Notes: generated by a model from the letters alone, not told the origin. A stretch of 64,000 nucleotides of DNA from Synechococcus lacustris (GCA_903943975.1 CAJAQB010000008.1:124001-188000); one strand, 5' to 3'; positions 30,919-40,271 are shown, numbered from the stretch's first letter. A program made the numbers and translations.

Positions 30919-32448
30919 TTACTCCAGCATGCCGAGCCGCTGGGGTCCGAAGACTTGTTTGCTAACCAAGTCTTGGCCCTGCACCCAGAGCTGTTGTTGG
31001 CCATCGATGCGGAATTGAAGCCGCAGTCGATCGGCCTCCCCCTGGGCCGCTGGCTCGATGCTGAGGAGCTGGGGGGTGCCTTCCCAGGGGTAAACCCGCA
31101 CCGCCCCCGCCGCCTGGGCCCGCAGGCTGGGCAGGCCGTTGTGGAAGACCACCTCGGCGCGGCATTCGGGCTCGGGGGTGCCCAGTTGCAGTTCCAGGGC
31201 CGTTTGGCCGCTGCTGCAGCTGAGCACCAGCTCCAGCGGTTGGGGGGTGGGCCAGGCCTGGCCGGCCAGAAATAAAGGGTGCCAGCGGTGGGCCTGGAGC
31301 CGTCGATCCCAACAACGCAGGCTCACGGCTTGGCTCAGCACATCCAGCACCTGCAGGGCTGGGGTCATGGCCAGGGCGCCGCGCACCACCGCCTCCAACG
31401 GTTGGGCCACCGGCAGGAGCCGCTGGGGTAACCGTTGGGCCAGCCATTGCTGCAGCCAGGGCAGTTGGCTGCCGCCCCCCACCGCCAGCACACCATCGAG
31501 CTGATCCAGCCGTTCCCCAGCCCGGCGGGCGGCCGCCTCCACCTGGGCCAGCAGCCCATCGAGCTGGGCCGCTAGCCCGTTGTTATCCAGCACCGTTTCG
31601 AGTTGCTGGCGCCGGGCCCGCAGCAGCCGCGCTGGCCCATCGCCCTCCAGTAGCACCTGGGCAGTGCTGGCGCTGCTGAGGGCGCATTTGAGCTGTTCGG
31701 CGGCCGCCAGCCAGGCGGGGTGATCGGCGTGGGGGGCGCCCAGGGCCAGGGCCCAGTGGCGATCTATCTGCAGGCCGCCGCTGGCCTGGCCGGCTTTACC
31801 CAGCACCCGGGCGGTGCGCAGGCCCTGGCGTTCCGGGGCCAGGTTGCGGCCCGCAAAGCGCAGCAGCTGGGCCATCGGCGCCGCTTTACCTTCGCCCCCC
31901 TCAAGGCGCACTAGGGAAAGGTCGGTGGTGCCAGCGCCCATGTCGAGCACCAGCACCAGGCTGCCGGGCGCTAGGCCGGCGCCGAGGGCGGCGGCGGTGG
32001 GTTCATCCACTAGGGCCAGCTCCGGCACTGCTAAACGGCTGGCCCAGCTGAGTAACCAGCGGCGATAGGCACCGAAACCCTCCACCGGGGCGGTGAGCAC
32101 CAGCCGTTGGGGTAGGCGATCGCTGGGGAGTCGCTCCCAGATGCCCTGGAGCAGGGCTTCGGCGGCGCGCTGGGCCTCGGGGGGCGGCGTTGGCTGGTTC
32201 AGCAACAGCTTGAAGTTGCGAACACAGCTCTCTGGGCTGCCGCCATCGAGCACCTGTTGGCCCAGCAGTGGTTTGCTGGGGCCCCATTGCACCAGGCTGG
32301 GAATCAAAGGCGGGCCGCTGGGGCGGCAGAGGGGCGGCAGCGCCAGCAGTTCCGGGGCGCTGCTGGCATCCCCCTGCCAGGCCACCAGGGTGCTGGAACT
32401 GCCCAGATCGATGGCAAGGGTGCCCTGGCCCAAGCTGCGCCGAATCAA
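30919..32448 (-). CDS. Hsp70/DnaK-like ATPase, short form
   Basis: This 509-residue protein has an actin-like ATPase domain. Phosphate 1 is GTLAIDLGSSSTLVAWQG, phosphate 2 is LVLDMGAGTTDLSLV, and the adenosine motif is GVLAVGGGSQLPWLQQWL. It is shorter than DnaK (~640) and its C-terminal ~150 residues are not a recognisable DnaK substrate-binding domain: no EEVD-type tail and no obvious lid. It starts at TTG 32448. It probably is a specialised chaperone or regulatory ATPase working with the membrane protein encoded directly downstream. Confidence 0.83.
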   Translation of the reverse strand: MIRRSLGQGTLAIDLGSSSTLVAWQGDASSAPELLALPPLCRPSGPPLIPSLVQWGPSKPLLGQQVLDGGSPESCVRNFKLLLNQPTPPPEAQRAAEALLQGIWERLPSDRLPQRLVLTAPVEGFGAYRRWLLSWASRLAVPELALVDEPTAAALGAGLAPGSLVLVLDMGAGTTDLSLVRLEGGEGKAAPMAQLLRFAGRNLAPERQGLRTARVLGKAGQASGGLQIDRHWALALGAPHADHPAWLAAAEQLKCALSSASTAQVLLEGDGPARLLRARRQQLETVLDNNGLAAQLDGLLAQVEAAARRAGERLDQLDGVLAVGGGSQLPWLQQWLAQRLPQRLLPVAQPLEAVVRGALAMTPALQVLDVLSQAVSLRCWDRRLQAHRWHPLFLAGQAWPTPQPLELVLSCSSGQTALELQLGTPEPECRAEVVFHNGLPSLRAQAAGAVRVYPWEGTPQLLSIEPAAQGEADRLRLQFRIDGQQQLWVQGQDLVSKQVFGPQRLGMLE

Positions 32449-32566
32449 ACGAATACTGAAACCATTACAGACAACCTCAACCCTTAGGCGCGGTTCCGCC
32501 CAGATTTAGATCACTGGGTCTGGAGCCGAGATGGTTTTTATCGGTTGGCTAAATGGGGATCGGTTG

Positions 32567-32839
32567 ATGCGGACGGTCTTGTCTTTTTACCGGGAGGAGC
32601 CTCGGGAGTTGGCCCTGTTGGCGCCCCTGCTGGGCTGCCGTTGGCGGCGGGGCTGGTCGAGCCTGCGGCTTGCTTGCCTCGACCGCGAACACCTGGAGCG
32701 GGTTGATTCCCTGCTGGAATTGTTGCAGCCCCCCCTGGCGGCCCTGCAGTTGGTGAGCGAGATCCGGCTTGCGGCGCCGGGTATCGCCGAGCGGATTTAT
32801 CCCGTGGGCTTGCCCGTGGGGCAGGGGGCTAGGGCTTAG
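32567..32839 (+). CDS. Small hypothetical protein
   Basis: This is a 90-residue soluble protein from ATG 32567, which has a GGGGA Shine-Dalgarno-like stretch upstream; TTG/ATG options at 32531 add 12 residues. The sequence (MRTVLSFYREEPRELALLAP, later RLACLDREHLERVDSLLELL) is a plausible helical fold with no membrane segment. I recognise no family. It lies divergent from the Hsp70-like gene and just ahead of rpoZ on the same strand. Confidence 0.6.
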   Translation: MRTVLSFYREEPRELALLAPLLGCRWRRGWSSLRLACLDREHLERVDSLLELLQPPLAALQLVSEIRLAAPGIAERIYPVGLPVGQGARA

Positions 32840-32883
32840 AATTAACGATCGACGTTTAGGCCGGGCTTTGCCCGGGTGGCGCT

Positions 32884-33114
32884 ATGTACCTCACCCAGCA
32901 GCCCGATGCCAAGGAACTGGCCCAGCGGGGCGAAAGCCTGATCCGCCATTCCAGCAACCACTACCTCACCACCGTGAGGATTGCTTTCCGGGCTAAACAG
33001 CGCCGTTTTGATGATTTCGAAGGCCTGCTAGACGACAGCATGATTAAGCCGGTGCAGCGGGCAATCATTGAACTCAGCGACGAACAGGATCAACCGGACC
33101 TGTTGCCCGGCTGA
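32884..33114 (+). CDS. rpoZ: RNA polymerase subunit omega
   Basis: Omega is the small assembly subunit of RNA polymerase that holds beta'. Its 76 residues contain the cyanobacterial pattern [20 protein letters not shown] and [19 protein letters not shown]. The start is ATG 32884. The DUF1818 gene follows 5 nt downstream. Confidence 0.9.
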   Translation: MYLTQQPDAKELAQRGESLIRHSSNHYLTTVRIAFRAKQRRFDDFEGLLDDSMIKPVQRAIIELSDEQDQPDLLPG

Positions 33115-33119
33115 ACGGT

Positions 33120-33500
33120 TTGGCCCCCATCCAGCGGCAGGGGCCTGGCTGGCGCCTAGCCCTTGATCCCAGCCGCAGCCCCTACCAGGCCCTGATTGGC
33201 GGCGATGGTTGGGCGATAGAACTCACTGGCGAAGAACTGGCCCAGTTAAGGCAGTTATGTGGGCGGCTAGGGGCTGAGCACCAGGCCCTGGCAGACCAGT
33301 TGATGGCGGAGGAACAGCTGGAACTCTGCTTGGAGCAGGGCGGCTGGTGGTTGGAATTAAGCGGTGACCGCCGCCATTGGGCCCTGCGCTTTGTGCTTGG
33401 CGGCCCTGGCCTCGGCTCTGGCCGTGGCGCCGAGGGCCACTGGCCAGCGCCGGCCAGTGGCGCCTTTGTGCAGGCGCTGCTGCAGGGGGACTGCTTTTAG
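33120..33500 (+). CDS. DUF1818 family protein
   Basis: This is a 126-residue cyanobacterial protein. The DUF1818 character is seen in GPGWRLALDPSRSPYQALIG, WAIELTGEELAQL and the beta-rich GGWWLELSGDRRHWALRFVL. It is soluble and its function is unknown to me. It starts at TTG 33120, 5 nt behind rpoZ, so the two are probably cotranscribed. It converges with the membrane protein gene on the minus strand, overlapping it by 4 nt. Confidence 0.75.
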   Translation: MAPIQRQGPGWRLALDPSRSPYQALIGGDGWAIELTGEELAQLRQLCGRLGAEHQALADQLMAEEQLELCLEQGGWWLELSGDRRHWALRFVLGGPGLGSGRGAEGHWPAPASGAFVQALLQGDCF

Positions 33501-34258
33501 CCTTGCTGCAGGAAGCCGGTGTGATCTTCTTTGTCAAATAGGTGCTGATAGGCGGCCACCAGGCTGCAAACCACCACGGGGGCTGCCACCAGGATGCCCA
33601 CGCCGAATAGCAGCAGCCCCAGCAGGGTGATCAGCACCATCAGGATCGCAAAACCCAGCAGTCGCCAGAATTGCGGATCAACGCCGTGGCGACCGGCCTG
33701 GAAGGCGGCCAGGGGCTTTTCGCCCCGGGCCACCACCAAGGGCACGTGGAACATCTGGGTAATCGCCACATAAAACAGCACCAGCACCCCGGCCACGAGG
33801 GGCAGGGCGATTAGTTCGAGCCGGATCAGGCTGAGCAGCGCCCCCGCCAAACCTGCCACCAGGATCACCAGCACATTGATGCCTAGCAGCAGTACAGCCA
33901 TCCAGAACAGGCGTTTCATCGCCTGACTGTCCCAGCGAATGAAGTCTGCGAATTTGGGTGCTTCTCCCCCCACCGCCTTCCAGGCCCCCCGGAACAGGCC
34001 CACGTTCATCCAGAGGCTGGCGACCACGTTGAGGGCTAGGCCCAACAGGAAGAGCAGAACCCAGAACAACAGAAAGCCTGTGTTGGTTTCGATTGCCGAT
34101 GTGGCGTTTTCCTGAATTGATTGGGTGATCAGATTCAATAGCCCGCCGAGCAGGGTGAAACCGATGAAAGGCCAGGGGGCGCGGGCAAAGGCAGCCCAGC
34201 CCTTTTTGACAAGCTCACCAATGGGTAGAGCGGAAGGGGGCAGGCCTGCGGCGGTCAT
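33497..34258 (-). CDS. Hypothetical multi-pass membrane protein
   Basis: This 253-residue protein has about six hydrophobic segments, among them FLLFWVLLFLLGLALNVVASL, LFWMAVLLLGINVLVILVAG and LLGFAILMVLITLLGLLLFG. The N-terminus SALPIGELVKKGWAAFARAP and the AAYQHLF end resemble the loose group of bacterial DUF975/glycerophosphodiesterase-type membrane domains, but I cannot place it firmly. There is no catalytic motif. The start is ATG 34258. Confidence 0.65.
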   Translation of the reverse strand: MTAAGLPPSALPIGELVKKGWAAFARAPWPFIGFTLLGGLLNLITQSIQENATSAIETNTGFLLFWVLLFLLGLALNVVASLWMNVGLFRGAWKAVGGEAPKFADFIRWDSQAMKRLFWMAVLLLGINVLVILVAGLAGALLSLIRLELIALPLVAGVLVLFYVAITQMFHVPLVVARGEKPLAAFQAGRHGVDPQFWRLLGFAILMVLITLLGLLLFGVGILVAAPVVVCSLVAAYQHLFDKEDHTGFLQQG

Positions 34259-34316
34259 GGGGTGGGGGCGTTCTGCTGAAGTTAGCGGTAGCTTTTCGCT
34301 TCTGCCAGCAATCGCT

Positions 34317-34787
34317 CTAAAGCTGCACAGGGCCCAGCAGGGTCAACAGGCTGGCGGCGCTGGCGGCGGGCACCGGCAGGATTGAAAGACGGTTGCCCTT
34401 GCGCACCACGGGCAACTGTTCCGCAGTGAATAGTTCCTTGAGGCGATCAAGGCTGAGCAGCTCCTGGAAACTGCCCCCATAGGCCAGCCGCACACAGTCC
34501 CAACGGGGGGACTCTGCTTTGGAGGCGGCGTCAAAGTATTTATTGCTGGGGTCAAATTGACTGGGGTCAGTGAGGCCCACCTCCAGCACTTCCATCAGGC
34601 CAACGATCCCCGGTGGGCTGGTATTGGAGTGGTAGAAAAAGGCCCGATCACCCACCGCCATCGAGCGCATGAAATTACGCGCCTGGTAGTTGCGAATCCC
34701 ATCCCAGAGGGTGCTGCCCTCTGCCTTGAGGTGCTCGATCCCGAAAACATCGGGTTCGCTTTTCATTAACCACCAGTTCATCGTCAT
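34317..34787 (-). CDS. EVE-domain protein
   Basis: The 156 residues form a complete EVE domain (PUA-like fold that can bind modified nucleotides). Signatures are WWLMKSEPDVFGIEHLKAEG, WDGIRNYQARNFMRSM and DRAFFYHSNTSPPGIVGLME. EVE proteins are thought to read modified DNA or RNA bases. The ATG at 34787 overlaps the murD stop, so it is translationally coupled to a cell-wall gene, although no functional link is known. Confidence 0.9.
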   Translation of the reverse strand: MTMNWWLMKSEPDVFGIEHLKAEGSTLWDGIRNYQARNFMRSMAVGDRAFFYHSNTSPPGIVGLMEVLEVGLTDPSQFDPSNKYFDAASKAESPRWDCVRLAYGGSFQELLSLDRLKELFTAEQLPVVRKGNRLSILPVPAASAASLLTLLGPVQL

Positions 34788-36169
34788 GGCTTGCTGGGCA
34801 GGGCCTGCACCAACTGGCGAAAATGCTCGCCCCTCACCTCGAAATCCCGGTATTGGTCAAAGCTGGCGCAGGCTGGCGAGAGCAGCACACTGCTGGCCCC
34901 CAGTTCCTCGGCCAGGGCCTGGGCCAGGGGCAGGGCCTGGTCTAGGTGTTCCTGTTGCTCAATCCGGCCCGGGTAGCCGCTGGCGCCCAACAATTCGTTG
35001 AAGGTGGGCATCGCTTCGCCGAATAACACCACAGCCACTGCCTTTTCCCCGAGGGCCTGCAGCCACGTGGCCGGTTCCCCCCGTTTGGCCCGGCCCCCCG
35101 CCAGCAGCACCAGCGGCCCCTCCAGGGCCTGGAGGGCCACCAGGGAGGCGTCGTAGTTGGTGGCTTTGCTGTCGTTGTAATAGCTGACCCCCTGGTGCAC
35201 CCGGATGCGTTCCAGCCGGTGGGCAACGCCGGGAAAGCTGCGGCAGGCGGCTTCCATCTGGGCGCCACTCACCCCGGCGGCCTGGGCAACCGCTGCGGCC
35301 AGCAGCAGGTTTTGACGGTTGTGGGCCCCGGGCATGGCCAGGGCCCTGGCATCCAGCAGTGGCCCATCGGGCCCCAGCACCTGGTCGCCTTCCATCCAGA
35401 GCAGGGGCCGGGCGCCGGCGGGCAACGCCTCCCGGGGACCGGCGGTGACCCAGCCGGCCTCGGGCCAGGTGTCGGCATGGGCCCTTAGGTCTGGGTCATC
35501 ACCATTAAGGATCTGGAGGCCGCAATAGCGCAACAGATCGGCCTTGATGCTGCGGTAGTGCTCCACGGTGCCGTGGCGATCGAGGTGATCTGGGGTGAGG
35601 GTGGTCCAAACGCCGATGCGGGGGGCCAGGGCCGGTGCCGCTTCGATCTGGAAACTGCTTAGTTCCACCACCACCCAGTCGGGCTGTCTGCCGTTTTGGC
35701 AGGCGAGGGCCAGTTCCGCCGCTGAGCTGCCGATGTTGCCGCACACCGGCGCATCGAGGCCGGCCTGCTGGAGCAGATGGCCCACCAGGGAAGTAACGGT
35801 GGTTTTGCCGTTGGTGCCGGTGATGCCGATCCAGGGCACCCCGGCTAGCCCCTCCCAGGCCACCTGCATTTCGCCTACCACCTCGATGCCCCGGTCCCGC
35901 AGCTGGTTCAGCACCGGATGGTCAAAGGGGATGCCGGGGCTGATCACCACCCGGCTGGGGGGGGGGACCAAGGCCTCAAAACTGGCCAGGGCTAGGGGTT
36001 GACCCAATTCCACCTGGATACCCTCCTGGGCCAGCAGATCAGCCTGGCGTTGCAGTTCGCTGTTCTTGTTGCTGTCGATCAGAGTTACGTTGTGGCCCCG
36101 GGCATTCAGCAGGCGGGCAGCACCGGTGCCGGAACGGCCGAGACCCACCACCACCACCGGTTCCTGCAT
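34784..36169 (-). CDS. murD: UDP-N-acetylmuramoylalanine-D-glutamate ligase
   Basis: MurD adds D-glutamate during peptidoglycan precursor synthesis in the cytoplasm. Its 461 residues include the N-terminal Rossmann-like domain (VVVGLGRSGTGAARLL), the ATP loop ITGTNGKTTVTSLVGHLLQ, and the C-terminal ligase segment YYNDSKATNYDASLVALQAL. The start is ATG 36169, only 19 nt from the 3' end of the tRNA-Val gene. Both are on the minus strand, so they could share a transcript. Confidence 0.96.
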   Translation of the reverse strand: MQEPVVVVGLGRSGTGAARLLNARGHNVTLIDSNKNSELQRQADLLAQEGIQVELGQPLALASFEALVPPPSRVVISPGIPFDHPVLNQLRDRGIEVVGEMQVAWEGLAGVPWIGITGTNGKTTVTSLVGHLLQQAGLDAPVCGNIGSSAAELALACQNGRQPDWVVVELSSFQIEAAPALAPRIGVWTTLTPDHLDRHGTVEHYRSIKADLLRYCGLQILNGDDPDLRAHADTWPEAGWVTAGPREALPAGARPLLWMEGDQVLGPDGPLLDARALAMPGAHNRQNLLLAAAVAQAAGVSGAQMEAACRSFPGVAHRLERIRVHQGVSYYNDSKATNYDASLVALQALEGPLVLLAGGRAKRGEPATWLQALGEKAVAVVLFGEAMPTFNELLGASGYPGRIEQQEHLDQALPLAQALAEELGASSVLLSPACASFDQYRDFEVRGEHFRQLVQALPSKP

Positions 36170-36187
36170 GCTTCTAATAGAGGGAAG

Positions 36188-36259
36188 TGGGCGATACTGG
36201 AATCGAACCAGTGACTCCTACCGTGTCAAGGTAGTGCTCTACCTCTGAGCTAATCGCCC
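36188..36259 (-). tRNA. tRNA-Val (GAC)
   Basis: A complete cloverleaf reads on the minus strand: acceptor GGGCGAT/ATCGCCC, D arm GCTC/GAGC, anticodon stem CTACC/GGTAG with loop TTGACAC (anticodon GAC), and T arm with loop TTCGATT. The 3' CCA is not encoded. It lies directly upstream of murD. Confidence 0.96.
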
Positions 36260-36419
36260 ATGGGGGCCGCCACGGCCCTCTGGCCATGGCTTGTCAACCG
36301 AATCCCTCCTACTCGCTAGGGTTCACCACTGTCAAATCCGGCCCCAGGCCTAGGCAAGGCCCCAGTGGATTTCTCTCTGGATTTGGCACTATTATTTAGT
36401 GCCTTGAGATTCCTATCAA

Positions 36420-37289
36420 GTGGTTGAAATCGATGCGCTAGACGCATTGGATCAATTGATTTGGAAGCGCAGTGGTGTTGCCGCTGCCAAGGCAGTGAAA
36501 ATGCACCAGTCCACCGTCAGTCGTAAGACCCGGGAGGTGCTCCAGCTGTTGGGGCTCCAGATGGTGCAACGGGCGGGGGAATGGGACCTGGAAGGCTGCC
36601 ATGACTTCATACGGCTGGAAAGACAACTCCACCAACTGCACCGGCTGAAAAGCGGTGCTCCTTTGAGATTAGAAGGGGTTTTTTGGTGGCAGCCTGTCCT
36701 GGCTACACCCCCAGCGGGTTGGTGCACCGGAGTCTTCGACCATCTAGGCCTTGTTAGGGCCCACCAATTGTTGCGCCAGCGGGTGGTGGATGCCTGGTTA
36801 ATTGCGCCGCCGGATCATCCCGAGGAGGATGATCCCGATCTTGCTGTGGTGCCCTTGGCAACAATGCCTGTGCGTTTAGTGGTGGGCAAATCCCACCCCC
36901 TGGCCGATGAGAGGGGCGTAACTTTTAGGGACGTGCATCGATTCCCCACCTTGGCATTGCCCGCCGGTTTGTTGCCAAAAACGGAAAAACGTTTGCAGGA
37001 ATTGGGCCTATGGAATTCGCCAGTAAGGATGCAATTTTATGACCATGATTCCTGGCAAGGTCAATGCCATGACCAGGCAACAATTAACTATGGCTCTGGG
37101 CTTTCCCTGGCCCAGCAGCCACACCTCACGACCCTTGATTTGCCGCTGAATTTCCACTCAGGTGATGCTTTGGTTGTGCATCGAGACCTGGTTTCCAGTC
37201 CGCGGATAGAGCTTTTAGTTAGACATTTGCGAGGTTGTTTGCAGCGGCTGATTCAACATCAACATGGCTTTAGATTGGCGGCGATTTGA
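36420..37289 (+). CDS. LysR-like transcriptional regulator, divergent
   Basis: This 289-residue protein has an N-terminal helix-turn-helix (~17-45, SGVAAAKAVKMHQSTVSRKT). It then resembles a LysR effector-binding domain, with VVPLATMPVRLVVGKSHPLA typical of that fold. The linker and first helices differ from standard LysR proteins, and the C-terminal domain is short. It starts at GTG 36420 after a 160-nt gap from the tRNA gene. The neighbouring genes do not reveal a target. Confidence 0.75.
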   Translation: MVEIDALDALDQLIWKRSGVAAAKAVKMHQSTVSRKTREVLQLLGLQMVQRAGEWDLEGCHDFIRLERQLHQLHRLKSGAPLRLEGVFWWQPVLATPPAGWCTGVFDHLGLVRAHQLLRQRVVDAWLIAPPDHPEEDDPDLAVVPLATMPVRLVVGKSHPLADERGVTFRDVHRFPTLALPAGLLPKTEKRLQELGLWNSPVRMQFYDHDSWQGQCHDQATINYGSGLSLAQQPHLTTLDLPLNFHSGDALVVHRDLVSSPRIELLVRHLRGCLQRLIQHQHGFRLAAI

Positions 37290-37346
37290 TAATTGAAAAT
37301 TTGGCTTTGTATCTCATTTCTTATTTGCCCCCTATTTGACCCCCGG

Positions 37347-38123
37347 TTAAAGAACCCTGGTTAAGCTCAGCCGCCAGCGGTCCCGTTTGGTGAGCAGCAC
37401 CGTTTCAAGTACCAGTTCACCACGCCCCACCAGTTGAATCCGGTCGCCGGGTTTGAGTTCGCGGCTGGGGCTGTCCACGGGGTTCCAGTTGATGCGCACC
37501 TTGCCCAGGCGGATCAGTTCGGCCATGCGGCTCCTGGAGATGCCAAAACCAGCCGAGGCCACCGCATCAAGGCGCAGGGAGGCCTCCACCGTGCTGAGTG
37601 ATTTTTGTCGAGGCTCCTGGGCCCCCAGCAGGGCCCAATCTGCGGGCTGCAGTTGACAGGCGACGCTGCGCACCAGCAGCGGCTGCCCTTGCAGTTGCTG
37701 GGCCGCCTCGGGGCTGCAGATCAGCAGGGCGCCCCGATCGCCGCGCACCAGCAGATCCCCCAGGGCCGCCGCCGCCACACCGCCCTGCTCCAGGGCCAGG
37801 CGGAAATCGGCGGCTTCGGCCGGATCAAAGAGAAAATTGCCGCTGATTTCCAGCAGGGCTAGGGGCGCTGCTGGGGGCGGCGGGCTGCCCTGGCGTTCCA
37901 GCCGCAGGCGTCGGCGTTCCGCCTGGCCATAGCCCCCCTCCGCCGCCAGCTGCAGTTCCCCCAGGGGGGCAAAGCGCGCTTCGGCTTCCTCCCGCACCGG
38001 TGCCGCCAGAAAGCCGCTCCAGCAGGGCTGGTGGGTGCGCAGGGCGGTTTCCGCCAGCGCCAACAGCTGGCTAAGCGCTTCGGGGTGGGCGGCGCCCGCC
38101 AGTAACTGCTTGCGGGGCAGCAT
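37347..38123 (-). CDS. Photosystem II S4-domain protein
   Basis: This 258-residue RNA-binding protein belongs to the photosystem II S4-domain family (TIGR03069-like) of cyanobacteria and plastids. The C-terminal S4 domain (~180-250) contains RLDAVASAGFGISRSRMAEL and VRINWNPVDSPSRELKPGDR. The N-terminal part holds FLAAPVREEAEARFAPLGEL. It is thought to act in photosystem or ribosome-related RNA metabolism, though the exact target is not known to me. The ATG overlaps the upstream stop (TGATG). Confidence 0.88.
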   Translation of the reverse strand: MLPRKQLLAGAAHPEALSQLLALAETALRTHQPCWSGFLAAPVREEAEARFAPLGELQLAAEGGYGQAERRRLRLERQGSPPPPAAPLALLEISGNFLFDPAEAADFRLALEQGGVAAAALGDLLVRGDRGALLICSPEAAQQLQGQPLLVRSVACQLQPADWALLGAQEPRQKSLSTVEASLRLDAVASAGFGISRSRMAELIRLGKVRINWNPVDSPSRELKPGDRIQLVGRGELVLETVLLTKRDRWRLSLTRVL

Positions 38124-38623
38124 CAGTCTTCTTTCAGGCGCACCACGGCCTGGGGGCGGGCCTTTTGAATCAGGCCCCAGGGCATGGCGTCGCCGCTAAT
38201 GGCCTCCACCAGCAACACCCAGTTGCCCTCCTCAAGGCGGTTGCGCACGGTGCGGATCTGGTCATCCCCTTCGCCGGTAACGCTGGCCGCCGCCGCATAG
38301 CTACCCATCCAGCCCGAAGCGAGCCCCAGCAGACCGCCGATCAAGGGTTGGCCCATGGGGCCAGCGAAGCCGAAGGTGTCGAGGTTGGTGATGAAGGTGA
38401 ACATCGCCCCGGCGGCGAAACCGAAGGGCAGCAGCCAGCGGGCCATGGTGCGTTGGCGGTCGCGCCTGTCTAGGGCTGGGTTTAGTTCCCGTACGGTCTT
38501 TGGATCAAGGGCCTCGGCGCCCACGGCCCGCAGGCCCAGGGGGGGCTGCAGGCTGGCCAATTCCTGGCGGAGCTGCTCCAGCCGTTCCCACTTATCCAGC
38601 ACCACTGCCACGTAGAGGCCCAT
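38123..38623 (-). CDS. Conserved-type membrane protein of unknown function
   Basis: This 166-residue protein begins with a soluble alpha/beta stretch (MGLYVAVVLDKWERLEQLRQ). It then has a Gly-rich membrane hairpin (LLPFGFAAGAMFTFITNLD and GQPLIGGLLGLASGWMGSYA) and ends with a soluble domain (IRTVRNRLEEGNWVLLVEAI). This layout looks like the cyanobacterial proteins with a DUF1269-like or stress-type soluble part, but I cannot name the family. Its stop overlaps the S4-protein start, so the two are coupled. Confidence 0.7.
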   Translation of the reverse strand: MGLYVAVVLDKWERLEQLRQELASLQPPLGLRAVGAEALDPKTVRELNPALDRRDRQRTMARWLLPFGFAAGAMFTFITNLDTFGFAGPMGQPLIGGLLGLASGWMGSYAAAASVTGEGDDQIRTVRNRLEEGNWVLLVEAISGDAMPWGLIQKARPQAVVRLKED

Positions 38624-38681
38624 CCGAATCGAAGCCCATAGGAGCGGTCACTACACTGCACCCCCGCATGCCCCGCGGACC

Positions 38682-40268
38682 ATGACCAAAGTTTTGGTGT
38701 CTGACCCCATCGACCAGGTAGGGATCGACATCCTTTCCCAGGTGGCCCAAGTTGACGTGCGCACGGGCTTACCCCCGGCGGAGTTGAAACAGATCATTGG
38801 CGAATACGACGCCCTGATGATCCGTTCTGGCACCCAGGTGACCGCTGAGATCATCGAGGCAGCGCCCCGGCTCAAGATCATCGGCCGCGCTGGCGTGGGG
38901 GTGGACAACGTTGATGTGCCCACGGCCACCAAGCACGGCGTGCTGGTGGTGAATTCTCCGGAGGGCAACACCATTGCCGCCGCCGAGCATGCCCTGGCGA
39001 TGATGCTGGCCCTCTCCCGTCACATTCCTGCGGCCCACAGCAGCACCGCCGCCGGCGGTTGGGACCGCAAAACCTATGTGGGCAACGAGCTCTACAAGAA
39101 ACGTCTTGGCGTGGTGGGTTTGGGCAAGATCGGCTCCCATGTGGCCCGGGTGGCCCAGGCCATGGGCATGGAGGTGATTGCCTACGACCCCTTCATCTCC
39201 AATGAGCGGGCCCAGCAGTTGCGGGTGCGGCTCAGCGCCCTGGAGCCCCTGTTTAAGGAAGCCGACTACATCACCCTGCACCTGCCCCGCACCCCAGACA
39301 CCGAAAACCTGGTGAATGCGGAGCTGCTGGCCAAGATGAAACCCACGGCGCGCTTGGTGAACTGTGCCCGCGGCGGCATCATCAATGAGGCCGACCTGGC
39401 CGTCGCCCTCAAGAACGGGGTGATCGGCGGGGCCGCCCTCGATGTGTATGCCCATGAACCGCTGGAGGCTGATTCCCCGCTGCGCAGCGTTGGCGAGCGG
39501 CTGATCCTCACCCCCCACCTGGGGGCCTCCACGGAGGAGGCCCAGGTGAACGTGGCGGTGGATGTGGCCGAACAGATCCGCGACGTGTTGCTGGGGCTGC
39601 CAGCCCGCAGCGCCGTGAATATTCCCGGGCTCACCCCCGAGGTGATGGAGCAGCTCAAGCCCCACCTGCAACTGGCCGAAACCCTGGGCCTGCTGCTCAG
39701 TCAGCTGTCGGGGGGCTCCGTGCAGGAGCTGGAGGTGCGCCTGCAGGGGGAATTTGCCGAACATCCCAGCCAGCCCCTGGTGGTGGCCGCCCTCAAGGGG
39801 CTGCTCAGCTCCGCCCTGGGGGATCGGATCAACTACGTGAATGCGGCCCTAGAGGCCAAGGGCCGGGGCATCCATGTGCTCGAGGTGAAGGACGCCGCCA
39901 GCCACGATTTCGCCGGTGGTTCGCTGCAGCTCTCCTGCCGCAATTCCCAGGGCAGCCACACCGTGACCGGGGCTGTGTTTGCCGATGGGGAACTGCGGAT
40001 CACCAGCATCGATGAGTTCCCCCTCAACGTGCCCCCCAGCCGTCACATGCTGTTTACCCGCCACCGCGACATGCCGGGGATCATTGGCCATCTCGGCTCG
40101 CTGCTGGGTGAGCACAATGTGAACATCGCCTCGATGCAGGTGGGCCGTCGCATCGTGCGCGGCGATGCGGTGATGGTGCTGAGCCTGGATGACCCCATCC
40201 CCCCCAGCCTGCTCACCAGCATCTATGCCATCAACGGCATCCAGGAGGCCCATCCCGTCACCCTCTAA
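38682..40268 (+). CDS. serA: D-3-phosphoglycerate dehydrogenase
   Basis: SerA performs the first step of the phosphorylated serine pathway. The 528 residues make the long (type I) form. They comprise a substrate domain (MTKVLVSDPIDQVGIDILSQ), the NAD-binding GVVGLGKIGSHVARVAQAMG with the catalytic Arg/Glu/His set (NCARGGIINEADL; LTPHLGASTEEAQ), an intervening domain, and a C-terminal ACT domain (TRHRDMPGIIGHLGSLL) for serine feedback. prmA follows 3 nt downstream. Confidence 0.97.
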   Translation: MTKVLVSDPIDQVGIDILSQVAQVDVRTGLPPAELKQIIGEYDALMIRSGTQVTAEIIEAAPRLKIIGRAGVGVDNVDVPTATKHGVLVVNSPEGNTIAAAEHALAMMLALSRHIPAAHSSTAAGGWDRKTYVGNELYKKRLGVVGLGKIGSHVARVAQAMGMEVIAYDPFISNERAQQLRVRLSALEPLFKEADYITLHLPRTPDTENLVNAELLAKMKPTARLVNCARGGIINEADLAVALKNGVIGGAALDVYAHEPLEADSPLRSVGERLILTPHLGASTEEAQVNVAVDVAEQIRDVLLGLPARSAVNIPGLTPEVMEQLKPHLQLAETLGLLLSQLSGGSVQELEVRLQGEFAEHPSQPLVVAALKGLLSSALGDRINYVNAALEAKGRGIHVLEVKDAASHDFAGGSLQLSCRNSQGSHTVTGAVFADGELRITSIDEFPLNVPPSRHMLFTRHRDMPGIIGHLGSLLGEHNVNIASMQVGRRIVRGDAVMVLSLDDPIPPSLLTSIYAINGIQEAHPVTL

Positions 40269-40271
40269 CCC

